DNA of 64,000 nt from Puccinellia tenuiflora (lineage: Eukaryota > Streptophyta > Magnoliopsida > Poales > Poaceae). This document shows positions 21,295 to 34,108 of this stretch, piece after piece. A model generated the notes under the pieces. The model made no database searches, had not been told where the DNA came from, and saw only the letters and a list, made by a program, of their open reading frames with translations. The DNA lies in assembly GCA_012064385.1 (NCBI GenBank), contig QRDG01000412.1:186001-250000 (forward strand), given 5' to 3'. Made by a program: the position numbers and the translations under genes. Position 1 is the first letter of the stretch. Every line of letters starts with the position of its first letter.

Positions 21295-22686
21295 TTTGTA
21301 TAAACCTAGGACGGTTGATGCGGCTATTTCTTTTAGTCAATTACAGGAAGTTCAGTTGGCTGAGAGAGCAAGAAGCCTTCTTACAAATAATGCACGCAGA
21401 GGTTTGGTTGGTGAAAATCCTGTTGAAGCAGCCGTAACTTGCTTCCATCGGCTGTAGTGGCAACGCCTTCCTCTACTGCGAGTCTAGCTCTAAGAACTGG
21501 TTGATTATTTTCAAAATATGTACCTCCCATGCACTGCTGAAGAGGAGCAGAGTGATTGCAAACTCCTGGGACCTGCACATGTTTGAGAGGGCTGGTACTG
21601 GTACTTCTCGTCCACCACGTTTTTGTTCTCAGCTCCATGATGTTGTTTGTGATTCGATTTGGAGGACAAATCTGATTGTTCTGTACCACTTTACAGTTAT
21701 AATTGCCAGTGAAATTCCACCTTCCTGCATTTAGCTCGGTTGAGATGTGCTTTAACTGAATTACGGGGATAAAGGAGTCTGAACTGGATTAGCTCCACAA
21801 AGCGAGTGTCATCTTGTGTCAGATAAACAGACGATTCGGGAAGAGCAGGCATTGCAAGTGAATTTAAATAGAAAATTGGCTGCCCTTCATAAATATTTTT
21901 GTGGCATGCATATCAAACAGCATAAGATAAAAGGGTAGTACACAGGAAATAGGGTAACTTGAGATTCTTCTTTAAAAGATTAACAGGTTTGAGTTTCTGC
22001 CTATAATTAATGATTTCTTTAGCTTGTGATATTAATTATAAACCGAATTAGTAACATTCTTTATAGACCGAATATTAATCAAACCAATTCCTGCAAAACA
22101 ACAGATTGATAGATATCTATATGCTAAAGACTACCCGGCAGCTGTCAAGTTCCTACAGAAGCACTACACACCAATGGTGGTTTGTGTGATGCAGCAGCCG
22201 GAGGAAGCATTGATACTTCTCAGCGAGATGCGATAGAACAGCGTGTCCAGGACAACCTACGACCCAAGCGTGTTATTCTCGTTCACGCAGGCTGGCTGTC
22301 CACAAATGAGCTTGCTCACAAGCTATCGAGATGTACAGCAAATGAACCATTAGATAATCGACTGGAAGAGCCAAAGCCAAGAGCAAATACACCATTGATT
22401 CATACAATATATGCATAGTACGACCAAAAGGAACCAACGATCATCTAAAAATAAGGGTACTATCTATCAAAGAAGTCACTTCATCATGTCATGCCAGCTG
22501 AAAAGCATACAGAAAATAGACAGTAGATAGAAGTCTATAAATTAGAGGATTAAATCGAACGATGCTGCTTCAGAGTTCACCGCTAAATGCTATAATGTCA
22601 CGTGGAGGTCAACTTCTCCAAATTAGACTGCTTGATACAATGACTGAAGTGTTACTCACACATACATGGATCACGCTCTTGCAAGA

Positions 22687-23040
22687 TCAAGGAAGCAGCC
22701 GTGTTGTCAGGGAGCAAACATGAAACAGCAACAACCGCTTTGAGGCATACACGGCGAGACTGAACGGTGTACCTTGGGAGCACGTGTTGACGGAGTTCCG
22801 ACAAGCTTGGCAGGACGGCGAAACAACAATGCTGAGCGTGGGCGGAATTGCAAGTTGGACGTCTTGGGCGCGGCAATGTCGAGCACAAATCGGCCGAGGG
22901 AACCGGCCGGCGAAATCCATTCTTGCGTCTCGAGGTTGAACTCCACCATCACGTGCTCTTCGCGGCCACCACCGAATCCTCTATGACTCTCCAGGACGCA
23001 GACGACGTCGGCGACTCTGGAGGTTTGTCCTGGTCAGGGA
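22687..23040 (-). pseudogene. Captured gene fragment, F-box-associated-like
   Basis: The minus frame reads SRVADVVCVLESH, then EEHVMVEFNLETQEW and SLGRFVLDIAAPK. The alternation of hydrophobic strands with a central W resembles F-box-associated or kelch-like propeller strands, but the match is weak and from memory. The frame breaks downstream. GC content is well above that of the rest of the Helitron, which fits capture of a host exon. Confidence 0.3.
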
Positions 23041-23682
23041 CACGGTTCAGATCGGACAAATCGGGCACCAGAATCCTGTCTGATTCGCACGGGAGAGGGG
23101 AATCGCCTTGGGGCTTGGCGGGGACCTGGCGCTGGCGAGTCCCTGGTGGCCGGATCCCGATGGCAGCTGGGTCGGGGAGATCACCCCTTCCCCGATACAT
23201 GGGTGGAGCCGGGCATGGACAAACGGAGCTCGGGCAAGAGCGATGGTGGCGTGGGCGGCGACGTTCGGCGGAGGCCGGAAGGAGGACGGTTTAAACCAAA
23301 CTCGATGCAAGATCTTCTTGAGGCCTACATCTTGTGACAGATTCTGCATAGGGAGAAGGCCGGCAGCCACCGCCGGCTGACCACCTTAGAAAAGGCCGCC
23401 CCCACGCCTTCACGCAAGGGATCCTTATGCCCCTACGCCGGCCGGCCGCCGCTGGTCAGAACTCAAGGGTGGTCGTGCCGACGGGGATGGAGGAGCTGCG
23501 CGGTGGAATCCCGTGGTAGGGGCGAGCTCGAGATATTCATGAAGCGGTGGAGGAGGGAGAGCGCTCCGTCGGTTGGGATGGAGGAGGTCAGGGAAGGCTA
23601 GCTCGTGGCGGGCGTGCCGGGGTCGAGGCAGAGGTCTGCGTGCGGGGAAGATCGGGATTTGGATCGAATCGTTTTTTTTTTC

Positions 23683-23894
23683 ACTTACGGGTGGCATAGG
23701 TGAGTAATATTTATCAACTTGAGGGGTAATTCGAACGACGGACCAAACCAAACCGCGGAAGCTTGATTGCTTTTATTATTAGGTATAGACTTACGGGTGG
23801 CATAGGTGGGTAATATTTATCAACTTGAGGGGTAATTCGAACGACGGACCAAACCAAACCGCGGAAGCTTGATTGCTTTTATTATTAGGTATAG
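23683..23894. repeat. Tandem duplication of the Helitron 5' end, two units of 106 bp
   Basis: ACTTACGGGTGGCATAGG starts at 23683 and again at 23789. The units are nearly identical through AAGCTTGATTGC and TATTATTAGGTATAG. Each therefore offers a TCTATACC Helitron 5' terminus on the minus strand. Only the outer one is preceded by the host A. Confidence 0.95.
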
Positions 23895-24155
23895 ATATTT
23901 GTATTTCCGCCACGGTGACAGGGCCACTATTCACTTTAAAAAAAAAAACGGGAGAGTGTCCCAGCCTTTGCATCAGAGAGATGCATCGATCTTGATTTAT
24001 CACATTTATTTGTAAAGCTGGCAAATTGTTTACAACAATCATACAAACCGACAAGGTGAGGAACTACGTGGCCTTGTGCCCCGGTCACGACCATCCCTGG
24101 CTCACCAACCAGATCTATAGAGAGAGCCTCATGCATATGCTTCGGAAGTTGTTTA

Positions 24156-24912
24156 GGGCGTCTCCAATGTAGACATAAGGAAAGGGAATAAGGAAAAAAA
24201 ACAGCTTAAGACCCACCCATAAGCATTGTGAGGGTCGGTTCGTAAGCTAAAAATCGCTAAGGTCGGTCTTACCGGTATGGCTCGGCAACAAGAAATAGAA
24301 AACAGTTGTTTCTCTCTCCTCTATCCGCGGCGCACAACAGGGGAGCAAAATCGGGTTGTCTCCCGCGAGCACGGGGAGCGGCCGGACCTGTACTCGCCGA
24401 TGGCCATGGACAACAGCCCGTCGTTGAAGCCAAACACCAATGGAGGGAGTGAGAAGCGCTGCTGCAGGAGGTCATCGTCATGGCTGCAGCCCCCTCTTCT
24501 ACTCCTATGCCTGTCTCAGATCTTGCCGTGGAGAGCACCCATTGCTAGCTGGGTACGGGCTTGTCGACTCGGAGCGCCCGCTGCTAGCTGGGTCAGGGGG
24601 GCGGCGAGGCCGGAGATGAGCATGGACATGGCGGACTACAGGAGCCGGCGACGCCATGGACACCAACCTGTCCAGGTATGACGGCGCTGGAACTGGAGAA
24701 GGGGGGAATCGGGATGAGATTGGATTTTTTTTTTTGGCTGGCTCCTATACAACGCGGACGGTTGGGTGTAAAAGTAATAAAAAAAACTGGCAACTAGACC
24801 CCAGCTTAAGGCACATCTAGTACTTAAGCATTGTGGAGATTATAGTTCGCTATAGCACATGACGTGGGGTCTACCTTATGCCCTCTTTAAGAATTAAGCA
24901 TTGGAGACGCCC
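24156..24912. mobile_element. Non-autonomous PIF/Harbinger element, 757 bp
   Basis: Terminal inverted repeats GGGCGTCTCCAATG and CATTGGAGACGCCC are flanked by the 3-bp duplication TTA (24153-24155 and 24913-24915), the PIF/Harbinger signature. Subterminal AT-rich parts pair loosely (AGCTTAAG, TTAAGCATTG). The interior (24270-24680) is GC-rich with short open frames and no recognisable transposase. Confidence 0.9.
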
Positions 24913-26879
24913 TTATGCCATCTTCTGCTATCCCATCTCAGCGTAGATCGATGCGAAGACCCTTGCCAAGCAAGTCGTCGGCACCACCGCGGTGTCAGAC
25001 AACACCACCGCCCCGCGCGCTCATATATGCGCGCGCGTTGGTTGTCGAGTCTTGTCGGCCGATACAGCAAGACGATGCCGCTCACTAGTGGCGGAGCGTG
25101 ACCAAAAGCAGAGGGAGGGCCAAATTCAACTTTTCACCGCTGATTTCGCTACAATTTTAAGTTCTATATGTAACAGCAAGTGGTGATTTTCAAGCTTGAA
25201 AATACGCTTTATTTCTTGATTTATATAGGAATTAACATAGCAAGAAAGAAAGGTAAATCGATATTTTTGGCCAAGTCCACCGATGGACAGCGGCGATTTC
25301 TTGATTTACATATAAATTGGCATGCTAAGAAATTGGATTTGGGCACTGGACAGTAGCTATTTTCATCTGCAAGCTAACACCAAAGATCCACTGATGGCTA
25401 GCGAGAAAAAAATCACGAATCAGTCGACCGCCTAGGTAAAAAAATGTACTTTGCTATTAGATTGGGGGGTTGCGCATTCTGCCAGCAGGACCCATCATGT
25501 CAGAGTGTCACACAAGTACACAACCAACGAACTAGCGTAGCATGCCAACAGGCATGGATGGAGCGAACAGCGAAGTGAGGACTATTTTCTCCTTGCTCAG
25601 AGTACACCTATAAAATTATTTACACTTTTGGAATGTTGGGTGGTAGCCCAGTTTCATCTCCAAGACGCTCCGCCCCTGCCGCTCACCTTGGGTACCGCGT
25701 GAATACCGGGAAAACCAGTACCGCCGCCATGACCGACCCTCCAGCCGATGAAGTTCCAAAACGATGACCCCAAGAGGGAAACACGACCACAAGTGTCCGA
25801 TCCGGGGACGCCTGGATCTAAGATTTCTCTCAGAGCGTATATGGCAGCGATAAAATAATTGCATCGACGACGCCTCCAGCAAGGTAGCAGTAGGACGCCA
25901 CCGTCATCGGACAAGATCGCATCTGAGCACAGCTATTGCCGGCCATCTTGCCACTCCGAACCACGTCGACCGATTCGCGGATCATGACCAGCAGCACGGC
26001 ATGCCTAGCAGAGCACGCCCCCTCGTGTCGGCTATCCTACACAGCCACCGGAAGACTGGCCACCATCATCCGGGGGGAGGGGGGACGGAATTCGAACTCT
26101 GTCACACATGCAACCAACGTCTAGAGCCGCCGCCACGTTTTTCCGGAGGTCTCTTGTCACAAGAACGGACGAGGAGACGAGGTTTCGCCGTCTGTCGGGA
26201 GGGGCTTTGCCCGCCGGCTTCCTTCGACATCGGCGGGGAGATGGGATGGAGGAGGGGTGGGGGTGGTGAAGGCTAGGGTTTCAGCTGAGCTGCTCCCTGG
26301 GAGTGCTGTGGGTTCCTCAGTTGGCCATATCCAACATGTAACTTTCCATTATTCACGCATATACCGCCGTCTTCTTATGCTTCTTTGATAACTATGGCGA
26401 GCCTTCGTGGCGGAGCTGCCTGTGATCATGATGGTGATCCGAAGGAGAAAGCCTTGATGAAGTGGTTAGCATCGCGAGGCAGACCGCCATAACGACGGAT
26501 GATGCTAGTCAAAATCGTTGACCGCATACCAGTCTGATTTCGGAGATTAAGGATTTAGTCAAACATGGTAGACAGTGTAGCTATGTATAAGTGGATCTAA
26601 CTCACCTTCTCGCAAACTTTGCGGGGAACGTGAATAGAACCAATGGCGAAGGACGATTTTTTGTAAGGTCGGACGAACTTTAAAGCAATTTTTTTTACAA
26701 AAAGTCAAAATTTCTATTCACATTAATGTTCTATATGATCGCAAGCATAATTATTTAGTACAATGATAATAACAACGTCTTAAATAGAAGTAGAACTACA
26801 AATGTGGTAACGATAATGAAGCTTTAATACTGTCTAAAATCCTAGGCAATGACAAAGCTCTACTTTAAACAAAAATCTT
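24913..26879. other. Intergenic region, unassigned
   Basis: 25190-25340 contains a diverged duplication around TTTCTTGATTTA. 25620-26290 is GC-rich and repeat-like, ending GGCTAGGGTTTCAGC; its short open frames shift and show no domain. I saw no terminal repeats. The rest is AT-rich. Confidence 0.45.
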
Positions 26880-27080
26880 AATTGTACCAGATAAACACTT
26901 TGAATATCTCTCGCTCGATGTATCACACCATCAAATAAGTAAGCCCATCGCCAGACATGTTGTTGTGCAACTTAATCTTGATGATCTTCATAGCTGAGAA
27001 GACCCTTTAATTTTTTGTCGTCACCATTAGTAAAGCAATGCCAACTCAATGAGGCGGTAAACTGTAGAAAACATGATGTA
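26880..27080 (-). pseudogene. hAT transposase C-terminal (dimerisation) remnant
   Basis: The minus strand reads VYRLIELALL, then in another frame VFSAMKIIKIKLHNNMS and YIEREIFKV. This is the order of motifs in the C-terminal dimerisation domain of plant hAT transposases. Stops and a frameshift interrupt it, including TGA just before YIERE, so it is a decayed fragment. No hAT ends or 8-bp duplication were identified. Confidence 0.6.
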
Positions 27081-27391
27081 CTTTTCAAGTTCTACCATAT
27101 TTTTAGATATGCTTGTAATACCAAGACAAACTCTGAAATATTCAATTCTCTCCGTATGAATAATGACTAGATAAACGGATCTTGTATATTCTCATGCTCA
27201 TGATCATATAAATCCTCATAGAAATCTCTATAAGACAAAGAAACTTATTTACACTAAATCTAACATGACACAAAGCTAATAGTTTTCGGTTCGGAAACAA
27301 TTTTATATGGTGTTCACTAAAACAAGCATAACTTTTCAGTTTAGAGTCCGTTTTCGACGCACGACCATTCAAAAGTTCAGAAAAGACACAT

Positions 27392-28944
27392 TGATACCCA
27401 CAAGTATAGGGGATCGTTGAAATCTTCAATGTGTAAGTATAGTATCGATCCCACGAGGAGTAGAAGGTATAAGTATTTATCCTCTCAAATAAGAGTGTCA
27501 CTTCTCTTATTATCTATGCACTAGACAAACTAAAATGTTTAAATGATGCAAGTGTTTTTGGGTTTTTTGGTGTAGAGTTTGCAATAAAGTAAAAAGCTGA
27601 AATTAAAATATGACAAGTAAAAGCTATCAAAGAGAGAAAGCCCAATCCTCTATGCAGCAAGAGGACAAGCTCAAGTGTGTGTTTCTTATAAGTGGAAAAC
27701 GTTCCTAAGGGCTACCTAGACTTCATGACATAAATATTTCTAGAACAACAAGGTAAACATTTCGTCAAGTTTTAATCTTCTTTGGACGGAGCCATAATTA
27801 GGTAAAGCTAAATAAATAAACTAAACCCCCTTATGATGGTTCTTATGGCCAAATAAATGACTGCACAAGAGTTATTAAGACATAGAGTCCCACCATAGCC
27901 TTAAACTCTAAGGTCCCCGATACTAATGCACTCATAATGCAACTTCATGATTCGGTCTCAGGTTTACTTGTCCTCCTAAGTCTCCCTCAATTCATTACAC
28001 CACGGTGCTCTCCCATGAGCCCATATAGGTGAAGTGATGTGCAGTCGACGTTCGCACAACACCATCATAGAATTACATCAAAGATAAAAACTAGACAAAA
28101 TACCAACACATGTCAAATAAAAATCATTGCAAATTCATCCTATGCCCCTAGGAACATGAGAGAACTACTCACAACGCCAAGACATGATATGATTCAGTGA
28201 TACAACACAATCTGAAAATATTATCTCCCCACAAAACAATGACAAGTAGCAATTCACAAACACGTAGAATAGTACTTAGACAATAGCTAGGGTTCGAACA
28301 ATCTCAAACTACAAGGGGGATGAAGTGGATCACGAAGATGGTGATGGAGATGGTGCTGGTCTTGACGGTGGTGTTGATGGAGACTTCGGAGGGGGGATGG
28401 AGGAGACCTCCGGAGGTGATTCTGGAGGCGTTTCCCCCCTCCGATCTTCTCCGGCGGCAACCTTCTGTCTCCTGTTTCGTGGTTTTGTGTTTCTCCGCCG
28501 CCTCCTTATGGAAAACGTCGAGGGACTATTTTTATAGTCGTTTTTAGGTCAGAAGGAAGCTTCGGGAAAAAAGATCGACGGCAACGGAGCCACGAGGGCA
28601 AAATTGGTGGGTCCCACGCGGCCAAGGAATCTAGCCACGTGGGCCCCCCTCTTTTGGCCTTCGGGCTTCCACTTTTTCGCATCCTTCGCTCCTACGCTTT
28701 CTTCCTTCCAAAAAATGATGCTCATAAATTTTCAGGTCATTTGGACATCGTTTGGGTCCCTAAAACATCAAAATATAGAAAATAGGGTTTTCTGCCAATG
28801 CAGGGTTAATTCCAGAAAAATAGGAAAACTGTGAAATCTTCCCAAAATCCTTATAAAACAATGATATAACCCTTATATAATGCGAATATGATTGAAATAT
28901 GAGTATTATAATGCAAAGTTCATGTATGCATTTTACATGCATCA
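27392..28944 (-). repeat. 3' LTR of the Sabrina-like element
   Basis: An uninterrupted LTR of 1,553 bp with TG..CA ends. A TATA box, ACTATAAAAATAG on the minus strand, lies at about 28526-28538. It is the empty-site reference for the element nested in the other LTR (GCAGCAAGAGGAC near 27653). Confidence 0.9.
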
Positions 28945-31900
28945 GCATCCCCAAGCTTAACCTATACTCGTCCTCGAGTATGAAGGTGATAAAACCAACA
29001 TGGACTTTGCATTTTAATACTATCAATGGATATCAAAGAGGATTACTATTGCTACATAAAGTCAAATGATTGATTCTTTAAAGGAGTAGCAATATGCAAG
29101 ATAGATTATGAAGTGATATCAATTACTCAATGCAAGGATGTTCAATGATAATTCACAAAGTGTAACATAGAAGAAAGTACTATGGACCAAATGTATGCAT
29201 AATGAAAAGTAAAAACATCCTATAATGGTCATAGACTACTCTTATAAAACTGAATATAAAAGTGGACACTTTGAAAAGATATATATATGTGTAGAGGTAA
29301 AACATGAATAAGTTTCATCTAACTTCCAAATGCTTCTACTTAAGTTAATGTTTGCAATGTGGTATTCATTGGTATCAAGCTCTCATTACCCCTTATCATA
29401 GCATATTGAATGATTAAAGTTTAAAGTGAAAGCAAATATGAGTAGTGTGCTTGACAAAGAAATGGTTGAGAGTTTCATGCCCCTTGAATATGAGTACCTA
29501 TACCATGGTGTTACTCAACTTGGGATACAAAGCAAGTTCAAGCAAAAGCATTGTATAATAGCGTTATTAAGAGGGTCAACTGGGGTACCTCTTGTCCCTG
29601 GGCATGGAACACGCCCATGTCAAAATGACAAGACAAACAAACATAAGGAACAATCTCAACACCCTTTTTATTTACTATTGGTATAGATTTTTATTGTGAG
29701 GTGTATCAGTGAAGGTTCATATAGCATGTAAGTAAATTTCCACCATGACAACATGGCTTAGATTAGCGGCCCAGGTATCTCTCTAGCCATTTATACAACT
29801 ACTTAAACCTACTAAATTTCCACATTTATTTGGCACCATGATAAGCATCCATAAACAAAAGTACATGATATCAACTAAATATAATTTAGTGCAATGTTGA
29901 AAGCTTGCCATGTGACATCACATTTGGGCTAACTAGCAACCAAGACTCTTGTCAAACTCACAACTTCATAATTTTAATCACAATGGTTCATGTGTATTAA
30001 GTGCAATAGTAAGGTGTGACAGCTATTTAACCAAATTTCTCCCATAACAACCAATAACATAAGCATTTTAATTCAGAGGTATAGATAATACAAAGTAACA
30101 TGATAAATATACTCGGAATAGCATAAAGCTAATAGGTAGATATGGTGGACTCACTGGAAAAACTTTGGTTGAAGGTGTTGGAAAACAAGTTTTTACTTGT
30201 TGGAATTTTTGGGCTAGCAAAAGGGAGAAAGTTGACCGTCTAAATACATGCACAAGTTTCCATAGAACTAACCAATCCATGTTAAACCAAGTAAAGTAAC
30301 ATTCAGCATCAAAACATGAATAAGAGATAGCTCCTGATAAAACACTTGGAATTTTAATATTCATTAAAAGCACATGGATCATGCAACTATATGTTTCTTT
30401 TTAAATCAACTCAAACATCTCTTTCCCAATATTTTAATAGCATCCAACTTAATTCAACCCACATTTACAGTAGCTATCTCATATATAAATGATAGTGGTG
30501 GTCTCAAAACAAAAATCAAACCAAAATAAAAGGCAAACAAAAGACGCTCCAAGTTTATGCGATAAAGTGCATTGATCGAAAAACAGAAGTTAGACGTGTG
30601 CAAACCGAGAGTGTGTTGGTCCAGTGGGGTTGTCTTCACATCCCCAAGCTTATGGTCTTCACCATCCTTGGATAACTCTTGGTGCATCTCCTCTAATCTC
30701 TGTGAAAAAACTTCAAAACACTGTTTCTCCCATTTCTATTATGTGGGGTGACATTAGTAGTGATAGATAAATGCATTACTTGCTACATATAATCCTTAGA
30801 CAAAAATTCATATGAATGTCCAGAGAGTGTATAATGTTGTATGACTACTTATAAACTTAATTGGATCAACAAGATTCAGGTTTAAAAGTTCAAAGAATGC
30901 ATCAAACAATATGAGACAGAATCTGTCCAGAAAATTAGCAGCAGCGAAATGCATTTTTCTACCCGACTTAAACATGTCTAAAAATTCTTAAACAATTCAG
31001 GAATACAGAGGATGAAAAGTTTCAGTTACAGTAAATATATGAGCTCATTCGGAGTTACATCTTAGGAATGAAAAATTATACCGTGCACAGATTCGTGATG
31101 AAATAAAATCTCCGAATGCAAATAGCAACTTTTTTATACCAAAATAGGTAAAACTTGGCACTTTATTAATAATCCCAGAAACTAAACTAAAAACTAAGTC
31201 TCTTGTTACAGAAAGAGGACACAAAGAAAATAAAAAATAAAAACAACCGGGTTACCTCCCGTAAAGCGCTTCCTTTATAGCCATATAGCTAGGCTTCTTA
31301 CTTGTTATCAAGATGGTTGGAGTGAGGTGGCTTGGCATCCCCAAGATTAAATTCTTGTACTTTTTTTTGATATATGTAGGGTGAGCCTAGGGGTAACATC
31401 CCCAATCTTGAGTGGTTGTCCCTCTTGATCTTTGTTTATCACCCTCAACTCTTCCACTTGAAAATTTCTCTTTACACAAAACTCAAAATAAAACTTGATT
31501 AGAGGGGTTAGTGTCTCTATAAATTAAATCCTCATAGGTACAGCAAAGACATATCATGAGTTGATACACCTTAGCTAATATTACTATGGTTGTGTATTGC
31601 TCTTTGATCAATAGAACCACACAAAAGACAAGTAATGAGAGTAATGCAAAATAAAGACAGAATCTGTCAAAAACTGGACAGCCCATAAAGAGTGAATTTT
31701 CAGAGGCACTTACGTTGCTCAAATCAGACAATTTTGAACTAATTAAATGTGTATTAATAACTGAATATTGCTGTCGTAAAATATCAAGTTAAAATTCCTC
31801 TTCTGTGGTTTTATACATTTTTCTCAGTGGACCTCAGGAATCTGTTTTCTGGACAGCAAATCACTATTGCTTAATCCTACCTCTCAAAAGAGGTTATTCT

Positions 31901-32990
31901 TGCCATAAAGATGAAAAATAAGATACAAAGGTGTTGTTACAGTATCAAACAAGCACCTTGACTCAAAAATAAAAAATCAAACTGAAGAAATCAAAAAGAA
32001 GCAAAAAGAACCAAGAAAATTCAAGAGAAACAAACAAAGAAGAAAGAAAATATTTTTGTTGTTTTTGATTTAGCAAAAAGGCAATAGAAGAAGCAAATAT
32101 ATACAACATAAACACTCTTTTTATTTGGTTTTAGCTTTGGGAAAAGTTTTAATGATAGAGACTTTGCAACGGTTCCATTGGCATGAACAACACATGTTCA
32201 AGGTCGACCCCAACATCTCCATTACTCATCCTTCTCATTTACATTCCCAAATTTTATAGAAAGTGAAAATCTTAAACTAACTGTTAGAAAACAGTAGGTA
32301 AAGTTATTTTGCAAGTTCTCAAGATATAAAGGTGTGCCCAAACTGAATAGGAAATAAAAGCATAAAGAGCACACCACAAAACATCAAACCATTAACTTTT
32401 AAGTCTAACTCTTTTCCTATGCATTGGCATTTTATATATGAATAAATAACAACAATATTGTGGTAACCAATGCATGTAATGATCATTAGATTGCATTTTA
32501 AATAACATAGAAACATAAAGATAAGTCTTTCTTCCTCTCTCATAATAGTTACAAGTAGTGGAACCAAATGTGATAAAACAAATATTAGACTGGTGCAACT
32601 TTGCAAACTTAGGAACATATAGAGGATTATTAAAACTATCATGTGAGCTATTAGTATGTTTTCCTCTCTCAAAATAATTTCAAGAATCACCATAAACATG
32701 ATGGTTATGGGTGAAATGGTTATTAGTGCAAGATGATTTCAGCCCACATAAGTACTTTTCAACATATAAAAACTTCTCCTGCATGGTGTGAATAGGAGAG
32801 TTCAGAAATAAAGTAGGACTCTCATGAGTGAGAGTATTATCACAAGCAGCAAGTATATCATTTTTATCCTCACATAATTTGGTAACAAGTTCTAAACATG
32901 GAGGATTATCAAGCAAAATAGGACCATCATCTAGAGCATTATCATAAAACATGTCTAAACCATACTCCTCATCATTTTTAAAATTATTAT
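28945..32990 (-). other. 3' part of the Sabrina-like internal region
   Basis: About 4 kb of AT-rich internal sequence. Apart from the ORF remnant ending at 32680 it holds only short open frames on the minus strand. The region 32390-32650 continues in protein-like frames (NICFITFGSTTCNYYERG). No RT, RNase H or integrase motif was found; an env-like region, common in this position in Athila elements, cannot be confirmed. Confidence 0.6.
32680..32985 (-). pseudogene. Sabrina-like internal ORF, 3' half (split by nested element)
   Basis: The minus frame includes NALDDGPILLDNPPCLELV and NSPIHTMQEKFLYVEKYL. It is the continuation of the acidic ORF at 46861-46142; the 13.2-kb element inserted between them. 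It is not a polymerase domain. I recognise it only as the kind of ORF carried by pol-less Sabrina-type elements. Confidence 0.5.
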
Positions 32991-34057
32991 TGTCGGCACA
33001 GTGGAAACCAGGGTACCACGGGCCGGCCTGCCAGGGCCCACAAGATTCTTTGGATGATTTTCGCTAAGGACCAGGCTCTCCAAGCCTGGCGAGCTTCGCG
33101 AGGATTTTCCCTCGCGAAGGGTTTTTCTCTCCTCGCCAAGGATTCTCTCCCTTGGCGAGGGATCGCGACTCGACAAGGCGTCTCCGACGCCGCCCGCAAT
33201 TCTGCTAAGGACCAAGCTGAAGGGCTCGGCGAGGCTTTTCGCCTCGCGAAGCTCCTTCCTCGTGAAGCAATCTCTGCCCCCGCGGCAGAGCGCACATGGG
33301 CTCTGCGCCATGTGCAGAGTGACGCGCGTGCCTACGCGCGATGACGACGACGCCGCAGTTGCTGTTTCCATGTATAAAGCAGTCAACAAAGCGGAGCCAA
33401 GCAAAGCGGACAACGAGTATTGCCTCTTTGGTGATAAGGGAACCGTCTGCAGCTACGCTCCAAGGACGACGTCACCGTGGGTCACCTCCCACCTCGGCAA
33501 GCGCCAGCCCACCGTCCAGCTGGTCGGTGCCCCTTTTCAGCTTTGGTGACGCCGTTCCCCTGCCGTGGACCGCGTCCACGAGCTTTACCTTTATGGTGGA
33601 CTTCACCTTTATCGTGCACCGCGCCTCCTCCTTCGTCGCCATGTGGTAACCCTTCCCGCCCAAATGTTTGGGCAGAAGAGGTCCAAGACGCCTATAAAAG
33701 GAGGAGGGGTGCGCCCAAGCAAAGGGTTCGGTTTTTGGAGTCTAGGAGCCTACCCAAAAACCCTAGATCTGAAGACTAGCAAGTAGCCATTGTTAGCCAC
33801 CTCGAGCTCGACAAGCTCTCCTTGTACTGTGAACTCTCCAAGCAGTGCAATACACAAAAGCAGGACGTAGGGGTTTTACCTCCACAAGAGGGCCCTGAAC
33901 CTGGGTAAGACCGAGCGTTCCATCTCTGCAGTGCTGTCCCGCAGCGAGTCCGACGAGCACCGTCGCCGGAGCACGTTGAGGGTTGTTTGATTCCGTGTTC
34001 AGCCCCTTACTCGATCCTTCTCGAGACACCCCCAGTTCCTGGGACAGTTCTCCGACA
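32991..34057 (+). repeat. 5' LTR of the Tat element
   Basis: A 1,067-bp LTR, TGTCGGCAC..CTCCGACA. It contains TATAAAAG at 33693-33700, a likely core promoter. Short open frames inside it are repeated in the other LTR and are not taken as genes. Confidence 0.95.
33693..33700 (+). promoter_or_regulatory. TATA box in the Tat 5' LTR
   Basis: TATAAAAG in a GC-rich context, about 360 bp before the LTR end. The same box occurs in the right LTR at 45828. Confidence 0.6.
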
Positions 34058-34059
34058 TT

Positions 34060-34077
34060 TGGCGCGCCAGGTAGGGG
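34060..34077 (+). other. Primer-binding site of the Tat element
   Basis: TGGCGCGCCAGGTAGGGG begins 2 bp after the 5' LTR, where a primer-binding site is expected. I did not identify the tRNA. Confidence 0.7.
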
Positions 34078-34108
34078 GCTGAGGCGCGTCTTCATCCTCG
34101 ACACAGCC

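Larger units (their letters stand above)
20439..23895 (-). mobile_element. Helitron, 3.46 kb, with gene-fragment-like cargo
   Basis: The minus strand begins TCTATACCTAATAATAAAAG at 23895 and ends GGGCATATGTGCTAG at 20439, with host A before and host T after, as Helitrons require (5' TC, 3' CTAG, insertion between A and T). A hairpin, CCCGT..ACGGG (20451-20468), lies 8 bp before the 3' end. No Rep/helicase gene is visible, so it is non-autonomous. Its interior holds GC-rich, coding-like stretches (22650-23640) and an AT-rich middle part. The 5' terminal 106 bp is duplicated. Confidence 0.85.

Noticed and set aside
28320..28547. Small ORFs repeated at 52384-52620
   Set aside because: They lie inside the Sabrina-like LTRs and are not independent genes.
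32955..33786. Several 60-150 codon ORFs in the Tat LTR
   Set aside because: The same frames recur in the other LTR at 45090-45921. They are LTR sequence, not genes.
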